DNA of 39,761 nucleotides from RGIG7213 sp045544195 (GCA_045544195.1 JAZPYO010000038.1:1-39761); one strand, 5' to 3'. Counted from the first letter of the stretch, positions 7,608 through 16,053 are shown. Numbers and translations: made by a program. The notes: generated by a model not told the origin, from the letters alone.

Positions 7608-8381
7608 ATGAAAAAGTTTTTCGCGCTTACCATCGCTCTTATGATGGTCTTTACATTAGGTGTTTTTGCCGCTGACTACGAGGTAGACATTTCTTCTATT
7701 ACGGATTTTACAAACGGATGCATTTTCGTACACGAGGGTGCACAATTTGACGGAGTTACTATCAACTTCGTTAACAACGACGGTCCGAAGGCTTGCCTTG
7801 GCGACCTCAATCTTGCTGATTATTCCAAGGTTATCGTATACTACGGAAGCGATCCTTCTGCATACTATGATATCAGTGATAACGTTTTTCTTCAGGATGC
7901 AGACGGTAACAATATAGGCAGCTTCCAGCCCTCAGTGCCTTACGGCTTCTGGGGTCAGGCTATCAGAGAAAGCGAGATCGAGATCAGCAGTGATTACAGC
8001 GGTCTTGTATATCTTGCAAGCGGACTTTCAAATCACGGTATTTCCATAAGCGGTGTAACTTTTGTTGAAAAGACAGAGGGCGATAACGCTCCTGCAACAG
8101 ATGCTGCAACCGATGCTCCTGCGACGAACGCACCTGCAACAAATGCACCTGCAACAAACGCACCTGCATCAGATGCTCCTGCGACGAACGCACCTGCAAC
8201 AAATGCACCTGCAACGAACGCGCCTGCAACAAACGCTTCAACAAACGCTCCTGCAACAGACAGCGATGACAAGGCAGACGATGACAAGGGCAGCCCTGTT
8301 CTTCCCATAATCATCATAATTGCAGTAGTTGCGGTTGCTGCAGTTGTTGCTGTAGTTCTCGTTAAGAAATTCAAGAAATAA
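7608..8381 (+). CDS. Membrane-anchored surface protein with Ala-Thr-Pro repeat stalk
   Basis: 257 aa. The start is ATG 7608, 6 nt after AGGAGG (7596-7601); the longer frame from 7548 would begin inside the -35 box. Order: signal peptide (about 1-22, MKKFFALTIALMMVFTLGVFA), a beta-rich ectodomain (about 23-155) of carbohydrate-binding-like character, a low-complexity stalk of ATNAP/ATDAP pentapeptides (about 160-220), an acidic spacer, a C-terminal hydrophobic helix (PVLPIIIIIAVVAVAAVVAV) and a basic KKFKK tail that should keep it in the membrane. There is no LPXTG sorting motif. The consensus promoter and ribosome site predict high expression. The ligand is unknown; the ectodomain is not confidently assigned to a family. 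Confidence 0.85.
   Translation: MKKFFALTIALMMVFTLGVFAADYEVDISSITDFTNGCIFVHEGAQFDGVTINFVNNDGPKACLGDLNLADYSKVIVYYGSDPSAYYDISDNVFLQDADGNNIGSFQPSVPYGFWGQAIRESEIEISSDYSGLVYLASGLSNHGISISGVTFVEKTEGDNAPATDAATDAPATNAPATNAPATNAPASDAPATNAPATNAPATNAPATNASTNAPATDSDDKADDDKGSPVLPIIIIIAVVAVAAVVAVVLVKKFKK
8112..8215. repeat. 60-bp higher-order tandem repeat in the stalk coding region
   Basis: The stalk is made of 15-bp units coding for ATNAP-like pentapeptides. Above that, a 44-base stretch at 8112-8155 recurs identically at 8172-8215, exactly 60 bp later, including the same synonymous codon choices. This shows a recent 4-unit duplication rather than independent selection for the peptide. Confidence 0.85.
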
Positions 8382-8411
8382 TTGAATTTCAGTTCGGGTA
8401 TTTAAAAGCAT

Positions 8412-8449
8412 AAGACCGATAGAGGATATTTCCTCTGTCGGTCTTTTTT
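8412..8449 (+). terminator. Intrinsic terminator between convergent genes
   Basis: A 15-bp stem (AAGACCGATAGAGGA with TCCTCTGTCGGTCTT, one G-T pair) with a short loop is followed by a run of T. It ends the surface-protein transcript and lies 8 nt beyond the glmS stop, so it may serve both strands. Confidence 0.88.
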
Positions 8450-8456
8450 GCAGCTT

Positions 8457-10253
8457 TTATTCAACTGTAACGGATTTTGCAAGATTTCTCGGCATATCGG
8501 GGTCACAGCCTCTCAGCAAAGCCGTGTAATATGCATATAGCTGGAAAAGCGGAGCTGCCGCAAACGGAGAAAAGATACCCTGCAACGAATTGCATAGGAT
8601 CGTATCACAGTCATTATACTCACTGTCGCCGAGCAGTATCAGCCTGCCGCCTCTTGATGATACCTCCTGCATATTGTTTTCTGTCTTTGCGATGAGCTTT
8701 TTGTCAGTCGCTATGACAAATACGGAAACACCGGGTGTTATAAGCGAGATCGCTCCGTGCTTTAATTCTCCCGCAGGATATGCTTCGCTGTGAATATACG
8801 ATACCTCCTTCAGCTTCAATGATGCCTCGCTGCACAGAATACTGTCAAGTCCTCTGCCTATATAAAACATATTTTCAGCGTTTTTATGCTTTTCGGCGAT
8901 ACCGTATACGGTTTTGCATTTTTCTTCGTCAATACAGGTGTTGTCAGGTACGTTATATTTGAGTATTTCCGTATATTCTCTTACTGCTTTTTCCGATAAA
9001 GCATTTTGCAAAAGGCACGTCTTGAATATCAATAGATATAAAGCGGCAAGCTGGCAAACGTATGCCTTTGTGCTTGCTACGGCTATTTCAAAGCCTGCGT
9101 GGGTACGGATAACACCGTCGCATTCAAACGATGCCGTCGAATAAGGAACGTTGATTATTCCAAGCGTATACGCGCCGAGCGACTTGCACATTCTGATACA
9201 AGCCAGCGTATCCGCGGTTTCTCCCGATTGTGATATAAATACAACAACGTCGCCTTTTTTTACCGTTGGACGCGAGTATCTGTATTCTGATGCAATATAT
9301 GATGCCCCGTCGATCCCTGCAAGCTCTCTTGCTATGTGAACGGCACAAAGACCTGCATGATAAGCCGTACCGCATCCGATGACAGTGAGCTTGCCCATGT
9401 CTTTTAAAACGCTGTCGGGTACAGAGTCGAAAAACGGCAAGCCGTTTTTCGTGTTCGCATTTACCGTTGCTCTGAGTACTGTCGGTATCTCTTTTATTTC
9501 CTTTAGCATAAAATGAGGATACCCGTTTTTGTTCGGCAGCTCGGTCTTTATATCTGTCGGTAAAAGTCTGTCTGTCAGCTCTTTTCCGTCCGGGGAGTAA
9601 ACGGATATTCCGTCAGGACTTAAACGCGCCGATTCACCGTCGTTCAATCGGCAGTAATTATCAAGACTGCACGCAGATATATCCGAAATAGCGCAAAAAC
9701 CGTTTTCACCCTCTCCGACGATAAGAGGACACGCACGCGCGGTCGCGTATATAGTATTTTTTTCATCCTCAAACATAATGAGAAATGCATATGAGCCCTC
9801 AAGCTGCGAGCAGGCATCGATTATAGCCTGCTTGCCGTCGTGTGTCTGCTCATAGCATCGATCGATCAAGGCGCAGGCGCGTTCTGTATCAGTAGAGCTG
9901 TAAAATGCGCATTGCAATCTGTCTTCTATCTGTTTGTAGTTTTCAATTATGCCGTTGTGAACTATAACCGTTTTTCCGACCTTGTGCGGATGGGCGTTTT
10001 CCTCTGTGACCGTTCCGTGAGTTGCCCAGCGGGTATGACCGATGGCGCAGCAGGTGTTCAGCTGTATGTTGCTGAGCGCATCTGAAAGTGTTCTGAGCTT
10101 TCCTGTTCTTTTTATGACGGTGATCCCGTCGTTGTCTGAAGAAAAAGCGGACAAGCCGCATGAGTCGTACCCTCTGTACTCCAATGCGGCAAGTCCGCGC
10201 ATAACTATTTGTAAAGCCTGATCTTTGCCTGTATATCCAATGATCCCGCACAT
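8457..10253 (-). CDS. glmS: Glutamine-fructose-6-phosphate aminotransferase (isomerizing)
   Basis: 598 aa, full length. It starts MCGIIGYTG with the N-terminal nucleophile Cys exposed after Met removal, followed by a class II glutamine amidotransferase domain (about 1-235: HTRWATHG, HNGIIEN) and two SIS isomerase domains (about 285-590: GCGTAYHAG, SQSGETADT, STKAYVCQ). It ends in the expected PRNLAKSVTVE. It makes glucosamine-6-phosphate from fructose-6-phosphate and glutamine, the first step to UDP-GlcNAc and cell wall. GGAGG at 10261-10265 precedes the start. It is the last gene of a minus-strand cluster with glmM and a GlmU-like acetyltransferase. The 114-nt leader is too short and lacks the conserved core of a glmS ribozyme, which many Firmicutes have here. 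Confidence 0.97.
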   Translation of the reverse strand: MCGIIGYTGKDQALQIVMRGLAALEYRGYDSCGLSAFSSDNDGITVIKRTGKLRTLSDALSNIQLNTCCAIGHTRWATHGTVTEENAHPHKVGKTVIVHNGIIENYKQIEDRLQCAFYSSTDTERACALIDRCYEQTHDGKQAIIDACSQLEGSYAFLIMFEDEKNTIYATARACPLIVGEGENGFCAISDISACSLDNYCRLNDGESARLSPDGISVYSPDGKELTDRLLPTDIKTELPNKNGYPHFMLKEIKEIPTVLRATVNANTKNGLPFFDSVPDSVLKDMGKLTVIGCGTAYHAGLCAVHIARELAGIDGASYIASEYRYSRPTVKKGDVVVFISQSGETADTLACIRMCKSLGAYTLGIINVPYSTASFECDGVIRTHAGFEIAVASTKAYVCQLAALYLLIFKTCLLQNALSEKAVREYTEILKYNVPDNTCIDEEKCKTVYGIAEKHKNAENMFYIGRGLDSILCSEASLKLKEVSYIHSEAYPAGELKHGAISLITPGVSVFVIATDKKLIAKTENNMQEVSSRGGRLILLGDSEYNDCDTILCNSLQGIFSPFAAAPLFQLYAYYTALLRGCDPDMPRNLAKSVTVE

Positions 10254-10367
10254 AATATATCCTCCAAAATATAAATTTCAACATTTTCTTTTCTTGTTTT
10301 TTCCCGAATGTGAAATATTTATTCTTTGAAGAAGCTATATATACCGATCCAAGATCAAATGGATCGA

Positions 10368-11723
10368 TCAGTTTATAAGCTCTGATTTTATTGTATTCGC
10401 AAGAGAATTGACAACTGCGGTGATCTTTTCGTGGTCGTCGCCCTCTGCCATTATTCTTATCAGCGGCTCTGTGCCTGACGGACGAACAACGATCCTGCCT
10501 TCCTTGCCAAGCGTGCGCTTTGCTTCATCCATGGCTTCCTTGATAACTCTGTTAGTGTAGAAATGGAGCTTGCCCTCGGCGGATATTTCAAGGTTCACCA
10601 TGACCTGCGGATAACGCTTCATAACGCTTGCAAGCTCTGAGAGCTTTTTGTTGCTTCTCTTCATATGTGATAAAAGCTGTACTGCGGTGAGCTGACCGTC
10701 GCCCGTCGTTGCGAAATCTCGGAAAATGATATGTCCTGACTGTTCTCCGCCAAAATCGTATTCCTCAAGAAGCATTTCCTCAAGAACAAAGCGGTCTCCA
10801 ACCTTCGTCGCTTCAAAGCGTAAGCCGTTTTCCTCGCAGAATTTGCCGAAGCCGAAGTTTGTCATTATCGTTCCGACGACGGTGTTTTTGTTCAGCTTGC
10901 CTCTGCTTGCAAGGTCGAGAGCGCAGATCGCCATTATCATATCGCCGTCTATCAGATTGCCGTTTTCGTCAACGCAAAGACATCTGTCAGCATCGCCGTC
11001 GAAGGCAATACCGGCGTCGCACCCGTTTTCCTTGACATACAGAGCAAGGCTTTCCATATGAGTAGAGCCGCACTTTTCATTTATATTTTCTCCGTCGGGC
11101 GAGCAATGCAAAAATACACATTCAGCGCCGAGAGAGGTGAATAGCTTTTCGGCAGTTACCGATGCTGAGCCGTTTGCACAGTCTACGGCTATCTTGAGTC
11201 CGTCAAGAGAGTTCGGTACAGATGTTCTTACGTGGTCTGTATAGTCTTTTACAGGATTGTATCCGGTGTATATCTTACCTATTGCGCCTGCGATAGGTAA
11301 CGCGCCTACATTTCCCTCATCGTCAAGAACGATGCGTTCTATCTGCTCCTCTATCATATCGGGCAGCTTGTATCCGTCGCCCGAAAACAGCTTTATGCCG
11401 TTGAATTTTGCGGGGTTGTGTGATGCTGATATCATAACGCCCGCATCTGCCTTGTATTTTCCTACAAGATACGCTACGGCAGGCGTGGGAACTACTCCTA
11501 AATTTATTACATCAGCACCTACCGAGCAAAGCCCCGCGGTGACAGCACATGCAAGCATATCGGATGACATACGTGTGTCGCTTCCCACAACAAACAGCGG
11601 TCTGCGTCTTGTGCCGCCCGCAAGCACCGATGCCGCCGCGCGTCCTATATTTAATGCTAATTCGCAGGTCAATTCTTTATTGGCGATTCCTCTTACTCCG
11701 TCTGTTCCGAATAAACGTCCCAT
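10368..11723 (-). CDS. glmM: Phosphoglucosamine mutase
   Basis: 451 aa. The start MGRLFGTDGVRG at 11723 is chosen because GGAGG (complement of 11734-11738) precedes it; a longer frame to 11759 adds 12 residues with no family match. Phosphoserine Ser101 lies in ISASHNPAKFNG. The metal loop FDGDADRC and the phosphate-binding RPSGTEPLIR are present, so all four alpha-phosphohexomutase domains are intact. It interconverts glucosamine-6-phosphate and glucosamine-1-phosphate, directly after GlmS in the pathway. It lies between the acetyltransferase-like gene (45 nt upstream) and glmS (114 nt downstream). Confidence 0.97.
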   Translation of the reverse strand: MGRLFGTDGVRGIANKELTCELALNIGRAAASVLAGGTRRRPLFVVGSDTRMSSDMLACAVTAGLCSVGADVINLGVVPTPAVAYLVGKYKADAGVMISASHNPAKFNGIKLFSGDGYKLPDMIEEQIERIVLDDEGNVGALPIAGAIGKIYTGYNPVKDYTDHVRTSVPNSLDGLKIAVDCANGSASVTAEKLFTSLGAECVFLHCSPDGENINEKCGSTHMESLALYVKENGCDAGIAFDGDADRCLCVDENGNLIDGDMIMAICALDLASRGKLNKNTVVGTIMTNFGFGKFCEENGLRFEATKVGDRFVLEEMLLEEYDFGGEQSGHIIFRDFATTGDGQLTAVQLLSHMKRSNKKLSELASVMKRYPQVMVNLEISAEGKLHFYTNRVIKEAMDEAKRTLGKEGRIVVRPSGTEPLIRIMAEGDDHEKITAVVNSLANTIKSELIN

Positions 11724-11768
11724 ATTGATAAAACCTCCGTTCCGCCGCAAAAGCGGCAATATTTTGTT

Positions 11769-12431
11769 TTAAAGCTTTTTGGGTGTTATTCCCTTAACAC
11801 CCTTGAATATGCTGTTTTCGGGAACTATGCCTCTGACACAGCTTGTCGGATACACTATCGAATTTCTCCCTATGACCGTACCGGGATTTAATACGCTGTT
11901 GCATCCTACCTCAACGAAATCGGCAACCATAGCGCCGAATTTTCTCAATCCGGTATCTATACATACGCCGCTGCCCTTGATGACGATGTTGGTTTTGTCG
12001 CTTTTCAGGTTTGATATTATAGCTCCTGCACCGAGATGAGACCTGTAACCGAGAATGGAATCTCCGATATAGTTGAAGTGAGGAACCTGTGAATTGTCGA
12101 ATATTATGCAGTTTTTAAGCTCTGTTGAATTGCCGATAACACAGTTTTTTCCTACGAGAACGCTGCCTCTGATATACGCGCAGTGACGTATTTCCGTGCC
12201 GGCACATATGACCGTTGGTCCTTCGATGTATGCGCTTTTTGCAACGGTTGCCTCGTTTGATATCCATACGTTCGGGGCGGGTGAATAATACTCGCTTTTA
12301 TCAAGAGTCTGTATAAGCTCTGTAACAAAGCTCTTTATATTTGGAAGGGCGTCGTACGGATGCTCGAATTTTTTGAGAAAATCCTTTGCCAGCGTATGCT
12401 CAAGATCGAACAGATCTTCTGTTTTTATCAT
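11769..12431 (-). CDS. Left-handed beta-helix acetyltransferase, GlmU C-terminal-like
   Basis: 220 aa. A short helical N-terminus (about 1-45) is followed by hexapeptide-repeat strands (about 50-215). The segment VPHFNYIGDSILG and the following HLGAGAIISNLK closely parallel the GlmU acetyltransferase site, placing His118 at the catalytic His position. The GlmU pyrophosphorylase domain is absent. Position next to glmM and glmS suggests it acts on glucosamine-1-phosphate or a related amino sugar, as the acetyl step to UDP-GlcNAc. Whether it supplies the cell's only such activity cannot be judged from this window. The start overlaps the upstream gene by 4 nt (ATGA), implying translational coupling. 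Confidence 0.85.
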   Translation of the reverse strand: MIKTEDLFDLEHTLAKDFLKKFEHPYDALPNIKSFVTELIQTLDKSEYYSPAPNVWISNEATVAKSAYIEGPTVICAGTEIRHCAYIRGSVLVGKNCVIGNSTELKNCIIFDNSQVPHFNYIGDSILGYRSHLGAGAIISNLKSDKTNIVIKGSGVCIDTGLRKFGAMVADFVEVGCNSVLNPGTVIGRNSIVYPTSCVRGIVPENSIFKGVKGITPKKL

Positions 12432-13066
12432 TGCCGTTTCTCCTTTTTGCCGTTATTATCTTTTTTGGTCTTGCTCTTGATGTGCCGTGCTGCAAGCGTC
12501 AGAAAATGTCCTGCCGTGGAGAAAAAAACCTTTCCGGGACTTTCGCGCTTATAATACGCGTCGTCGCATTCGTATTCGCCGTGCAGATACCGCTGCATCG
12601 TTCCCGTGTATACGCGGCAGAATTCCAGCTCATCCTCAAGCTGCTTTACGGTGTGAACATTCTGTATTTCAAGTATATTACAAACAAAGCCGACATCTGT
12701 AAAGGCGCCGTTTATCTGCTTGCCTGCTTTCTTTGACGACGGAATGTCACCGAAAATATCGTATACGTAGCTTTTCCGTTCTTTTGAAAAGGTATCTATC
12801 TTAGTGCGTATGCATCGGTAATCCTCATCGTCTGCCATAAGTATATACAGCTTTATCGGTGTGGGTTCATCACATAACATATATCTTGACGGCTTTTCAG
12901 CAACAAATCCGCCAACGTAAGGGGTGTTTACGCGGTATCTTGTAAACGAATACATCACGTTCAATTCCTTCTGAAAAGATATTGCAACGTGATTGTAGTA
13001 GCTTCCTGCGGGCTTTGGCATTGCCGTATCAGTTTTTGATATGACCACGAAAATAGGTCTTTGCAT
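12428..13066 (-). CDS. Permuted papain-like (YiiX/YycO-type) protein, likely inactive
   Basis: 212 aa. The N-terminal segment PIFVVISKTD, then YYNHVAISF and LNVMYSFTRYRVNTPYVGGF, match the permuted NlpC/P60-like fold typical of Clostridia proteins of this size, including the active-site His of the NHxxI/LS motif. The usual later YCSEFV strand-helix, carrying the Cys, is replaced by FTDVGFV, so the nucleophile appears lost; a Cys occurs only after it (FVCNIL). The C-terminus is Lys-rich. A structural or lipid/peptide-binding role is more likely than hydrolysis. It lies between rarA and the GlmU-like gene, overlapping the latter by 4 nt. The family match is from memory of the motifs only. Confidence 0.6.
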   Translation of the reverse strand: MQRPIFVVISKTDTAMPKPAGSYYNHVAISFQKELNVMYSFTRYRVNTPYVGGFVAEKPSRYMLCDEPTPIKLYILMADDEDYRCIRTKIDTFSKERKSYVYDIFGDIPSSKKAGKQINGAFTDVGFVCNILEIQNVHTVKQLEDELEFCRVYTGTMQRYLHGEYECDDAYYKRESPGKVFFSTAGHFLTLAARHIKSKTKKDNNGKKEKRQ

Positions 13067-13140
13067 TTTTACGTCTTTCCGAACAGAGCTCCGTATTACC
13101 GCATCTGATGCGCCGAATATTGCGGAATTCTGTCAATAGG

Positions 13141-14406
13141 TTATTTTTTGTTTTTGATCTTATCCCAATATGCCTTTGCGGCCTGCTCAGTCTTGTTTGA
13201 GCCGTATATATAATACTCTCTGTCCTTTATATCGTCAGGCAGATACTGCTGGGAAACGTAATCGTTTTCAAAGGCGTGAGGGTATTTGTAGCCGTCCCCG
13301 TGGCCGATAGATGCAGCGCCTGCATAATGGCTGTCCTGAAGGTGAGCGGGAATGTTTTTTCCAAGCCCTTTTGATATATCGTCTGCGGCTTTTTCATATG
13401 CGTCGAGCGCACTTACGGATTTAGGACTCGTCGCAAGCATTATAACGCAGTTTGCAAGAGGTATTCTTGCCTCGGGAAGCCCGAGCGACAACGCCTGCTG
13501 ACAGCACGCATACGTTATTGCGCTTGCCATCGGATAAGATGCCCCTATATCCTCCGAGGCGATGACTGATAATCGCCGTATAACGCTGAGCAGCTCGCCT
13601 GCGCCGAGTAGCTTCGCAAGATAAAATACAGATGCGTTTGCATCTGAGCCGCGTATGGATTTCTGAAAAGCGGATAACAGATCGTAGTGGCTGTCGCCAT
13701 CCTTTGCAAATGCACCGACTCCCCGCATAGCATCGGGAATAAACATATCCGCCGTTTCTTTGGTTATTATATCGCCTGAGCCGTAATATATGTGCTCAAG
13801 CACGGTTATGGCGCGTCTGACATCGCCCCCGCACACACCTGCGATATATTCACCGACACCGTTTTCAAAAGATACCTGTCTTTTGTTGTCGGAATTCAGT
13901 ATTTCAAGTGCGGCTTGCAGCCTGACGGCTATACTCTGAGGCTTAACAGGCTTGAATTCAAATACGGCGCAACGGGAGATAACGGCGCTGTATACTGAGA
14001 AAAACGGATTTTCTGCAGTTGATGCTATAAGCGTTATGCGGCCGTCCTCAATATATTCAAGAAGGGATTGCTGTTGTTTTTTGTTGAAATACTGTATCTC
14101 GTCGAGATAAAGAAGTATGCCTCTCTCGCCCAATGCAGACTGTGTTTGCTCTGCTATTTCCTTTACATCGGCAAGCGATGCCGTCGTTGCATTCAGCTTG
14201 TAAAGAGTCATTCCCGATCGTTTTGCGATTATGTTGGCGCACGTTGTCTTTCCCGTGCCGGGAGGACCGAAGAATATCATATTGGCTATGTGTCCGCTTT
14301 CGATCATTCTCCGCAATGCCCCGCTTTTGCCGAACAAATGCTCCTGCCCGACAATATCGTCAAAATCCGTAGGCCGCATACGGTCCGCCAACGGTCTGCC
14401 CATCAT
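13141..14406 (-). CDS. rarA: Replication-associated recombination protein A (AAA+ ATPase)
   Basis: 421 aa, normal for RarA/MgsA/WHIP. Opens MGRPLADRMRPTDFDDIVGQEHL. Walker A is GPPGTGKT (47-54), Walker B is LYLDEIQYFNKKQQ (Asp102-Glu103; the usual DEIHRF has Gln-Tyr here), and sensor/arginine-finger regions are STAENPFF and CGGDVRRA. The C-terminal tetramerisation domain (SEDIGASYP, PHAFENDYVSQQYLP) is complete. It acts at stalled replication forks. Two adjacent ATGs (14406 and 14403) are possible starts, and AAGGA lies 11 nt before the first. It heads the minus-strand cluster running to glmS and has its own promoter. Confidence 0.95.
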   Translation of the reverse strand: MMGRPLADRMRPTDFDDIVGQEHLFGKSGALRRMIESGHIANMIFFGPPGTGKTTCANIIAKRSGMTLYKLNATTASLADVKEIAEQTQSALGERGILLYLDEIQYFNKKQQQSLLEYIEDGRITLIASTAENPFFSVYSAVISRCAVFEFKPVKPQSIAVRLQAALEILNSDNKRQVSFENGVGEYIAGVCGGDVRRAITVLEHIYYGSGDIITKETADMFIPDAMRGVGAFAKDGDSHYDLLSAFQKSIRGSDANASVFYLAKLLGAGELLSVIRRLSVIASEDIGASYPMASAITYACCQQALSLGLPEARIPLANCVIMLATSPKSVSALDAYEKAADDISKGLGKNIPAHLQDSHYAGAASIGHGDGYKYPHAFENDYVSQQYLPDDIKDREYYIYGSNKTEQAAKAYWDKIKNKK

Positions 14407-14441
14407 AAGTCTTCACCATCCTTCGACAATTAACCATAATA

Positions 14442-14470
14442 ATTATATCATCTAATTTATGATAAGTCAA
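14442..14470 (-). promoter_or_regulatory. Sigma-A promoter of the rarA-glmS cluster
   Basis: On the minus strand, TTGACT (complement of 14465-14470) and TATAAT (complement of 14442-14447) are spaced by 17 bp. The rarA start is 36 nt downstream of the -10 box. Confidence 0.85.
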
Positions 14471-14521
14471 GAGGGGCGGGAAAACGAATTGCGCAGCGCA
14501 CAGAACAATAAAGAAAGAAGA

Positions 14522-14615
14522 CGTGCTCTGAAGTGAACTTACAATAATTCACCGCAAAGCACGCCGTATCTAAAGCTGAAAAACGCCTTTTTTATAAGTG
14601 TATTTTCAAAGGCGT
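14522..14615 (+). promoter_or_regulatory. Two leader hairpins upstream of the DUF3343-desulfurase pair
   Basis: The first is CGTGCT (14522-14527) with AGCACG (14558-14563), with inner pairing GTGAA (14533-14537) to TTCAC (14548-14552). The second is ACGCCTTT (14583-14590) with AAAGGCGT (14608-14615), 17-nt loop. Neither has a terminal T-run. They lie 60-150 nt before the start at 14678. I do not recognise a known riboswitch and found no convincing promoter upstream. Confidence 0.4.
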
Positions 14616-14677
14616 CGGAACTATATTTGCAAAGTGTGCATATACTGCATTACGGATAGCGTAAGGAGGTGGTCGAT

Positions 14678-14896
14678 ATGACCGAAAAAAGCGTAATATC
14701 CGTCAGCTCCGTTACGTATGCTATGAAGGGAGCTGAGCTTTTGGCAAAAAACGGCATAAAGCGGCGAGTGACGAAGGTCAAAAACGGGAAGAACGGATGC
14801 TCCTATGGGCTTTCCGTAGATAAGAAAAACGCAGACAGGGCATTGAAGCTTCTGTTGCAGGAGGGAATACCGTATAACGGTATAACGAGCGAATGA
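14678..14896 (+). CDS. DUF3343-like putative Se/S carrier protein
   Basis: 72 aa. ATG 14678 follows AAGGAGG (14663-14669) by 8 nt; the GTG at 14669 overlaps that site. The protein has the small alpha/beta layout of DUF3343: SSVTYAMKGAELLAKNGIKRRV, a conserved-position Cys in GCSYGLSV, then a helix ALKLLLQEGIPYNG. Such proteins commonly accompany cysteine or selenocysteine desulfurase-like enzymes and are thought to take up sulfur or selenium. The stop overlaps the next start by 4 nt (ATGA), so the two are translationally coupled. Family assignment rests on size, Cys context and neighbour. Confidence 0.7.
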   Translation: MTEKSVISVSSVTYAMKGAELLAKNGIKRRVTKVKNGKNGCSYGLSVDKKNADRALKLLLQEGIPYNGITSE

Positions 14897-16053
14897 GGGC
14901 TCTTACTTATCTTGATAACGGAGCGACCTCGTTTCCGAAGCCTGCGAGCGTATACCGTGAGCTTGACCGATGTGTGAGAACATATTGCGGAAATGCAGGC
15001 AGGTCCTCTCATTCCTTATCCGTTGCCGCAGCGGAAAAAATATATGAATGCAGAAGCGTTATAGCAAAGCTCGTAGGGCTTTCGAAGCCCGAAAGAGTGG
15101 TGTTTACATACAACACAACACACGCAATAAATACCGCACTTTACGGAGTGCTGAAGCACGGCGATCACGTGATAACGGGCAAAACGGAGCATAATGCCGT
15201 AATGCGTCCCTTGAAGGCTATGGAAAAAGAGGGAATGATAACGTTATCACAGGTAGATACGAGCAATACAGATGAGCTGATAAGGCGTCTGAGTGTGCTT
15301 ATAAACCCGAAAACGAGGGCGATCGTTCTTTCGCACGCAAGTAATGTTTTGCCCTTGGTGCTCGATATGGGCAAGATCGGAGCTCTGTGTCGCAGCAGAG
15401 GCGTTTTGTTTATCGCTGATTGTGCCCAGAGCGCAGGGCTTCACAGTATAGATATGGAGAAAGATAAGATAGATATAGTATGCCTGCCGTCACACAAGGG
15501 GCTTTTGGGTATTCAGGGAGCAGGCGCGCTGTGCATAGGCGAAGGCGTTGACGAAAAGCGGATAAAGCCTGTTTTCCAGGGCGGAAACGGCGTTATGTCG
15601 CAGTCGTATTTTATGTCGGAGCTTCTCCCTGAAAGACTTGAGGCAGGCACGCTTTCCACCCCTGCGATAGCATCACTGTGCGAGGGAGCAAAATATGTTT
15701 TGAAGGTCGGCACTGAAAGTATTCTCTCATCTGTTTCAGCCCTTGCGGACAGTGCCTTTGAAAGATTGAGCAGCATAAAGACCATCACCGTTTATTCAAT
15801 ACCGAACGGCGCTGAATATAAAAGCTCGGTGCTGTTCAATCTGAACGGGATACCGTCTGAAACGCTCGCTATGGAGCTTGATAAACGCTCTGTTTGCGTA
15901 AGAGGCGGATTGCATTGTGCGCCCGATGCGCACAGATACATCGGAACACAGCACAACGGCGCGGTGCGTGCATCATTCGGTATTTTCAATACCGCATCGG
16001 ATGTAGAAAAGCTCTATTCAAGCGTAAAGGATATCGCCTTTAAAGGACTTTAA
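14893..16053 (+). CDS. Cysteine desulfurase / class V aminotransferase-like enzyme
   Basis: 386 aa. Opens TYLDNGATSFPKP. PLP-binding elements: TEHNAV with His100, IADCAQSAG with the PLP-ring Asp, and Schiff-base Lys202 in LPSHKGLLG. The catalytic Cys342 sits in RGGLHCAP, followed by HRYIGT, as in SufS/CsdA-type group II desulfurases. It would release sulfur (or selenium) from cysteine (or selenocysteine) as a protein-bound persulfide. It starts inside the stop of the DUF3343 gene, and the partner protein suggests a dedicated acceptor. No suf or isc scaffold genes are nearby, so general Fe-S assembly is not implied. Selenium specificity cannot be decided here; no selD or selU is seen. Confidence 0.88.
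   Translation: MRALTYLDNGATSFPKPASVYRELDRCVRTYCGNAGRSSHSLSVAAAEKIYECRSVIAKLVGLSKPERVVFTYNTTHAINTALYGVLKHGDHVITGKTEHNAVMRPLKAMEKEGMITLSQVDTSNTDELIRRLSVLINPKTRAIVLSHASNVLPLVLDMGKIGALCRSRGVLFIADCAQSAGLHSIDMEKDKIDIVCLPSHKGLLGIQGAGALCIGEGVDEKRIKPVFQGGNGVMSQSYFMSELLPERLEAGTLSTPAIASLCEGAKYVLKVGTESILSSVSALADSAFERLSSIKTITVYSIPNGAEYKSSVLFNLNGIPSETLAMELDKRSVCVRGGLHCAPDAHRYIGTQHNGAVRASFGIFNTASDVEKLYSSVKDIAFKGL

Noticed and set aside
8100..8270. CRISPR array
   Set aside because: The repeats have no unique spacers and code for a continuous peptide stalk; no CRISPR array is seen elsewhere.
8033..8374. Open frames opposite or within the stalk repeats of the surface protein
   Set aside because: They are shadows of the 15-bp coding repeat; the plus-strand frame has promoter, ribosome site, signal peptide and anchor.
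10254..10367. glmS ribozyme
   Set aside because: The leader is short, AT-rich and lacks the conserved cleavage core.
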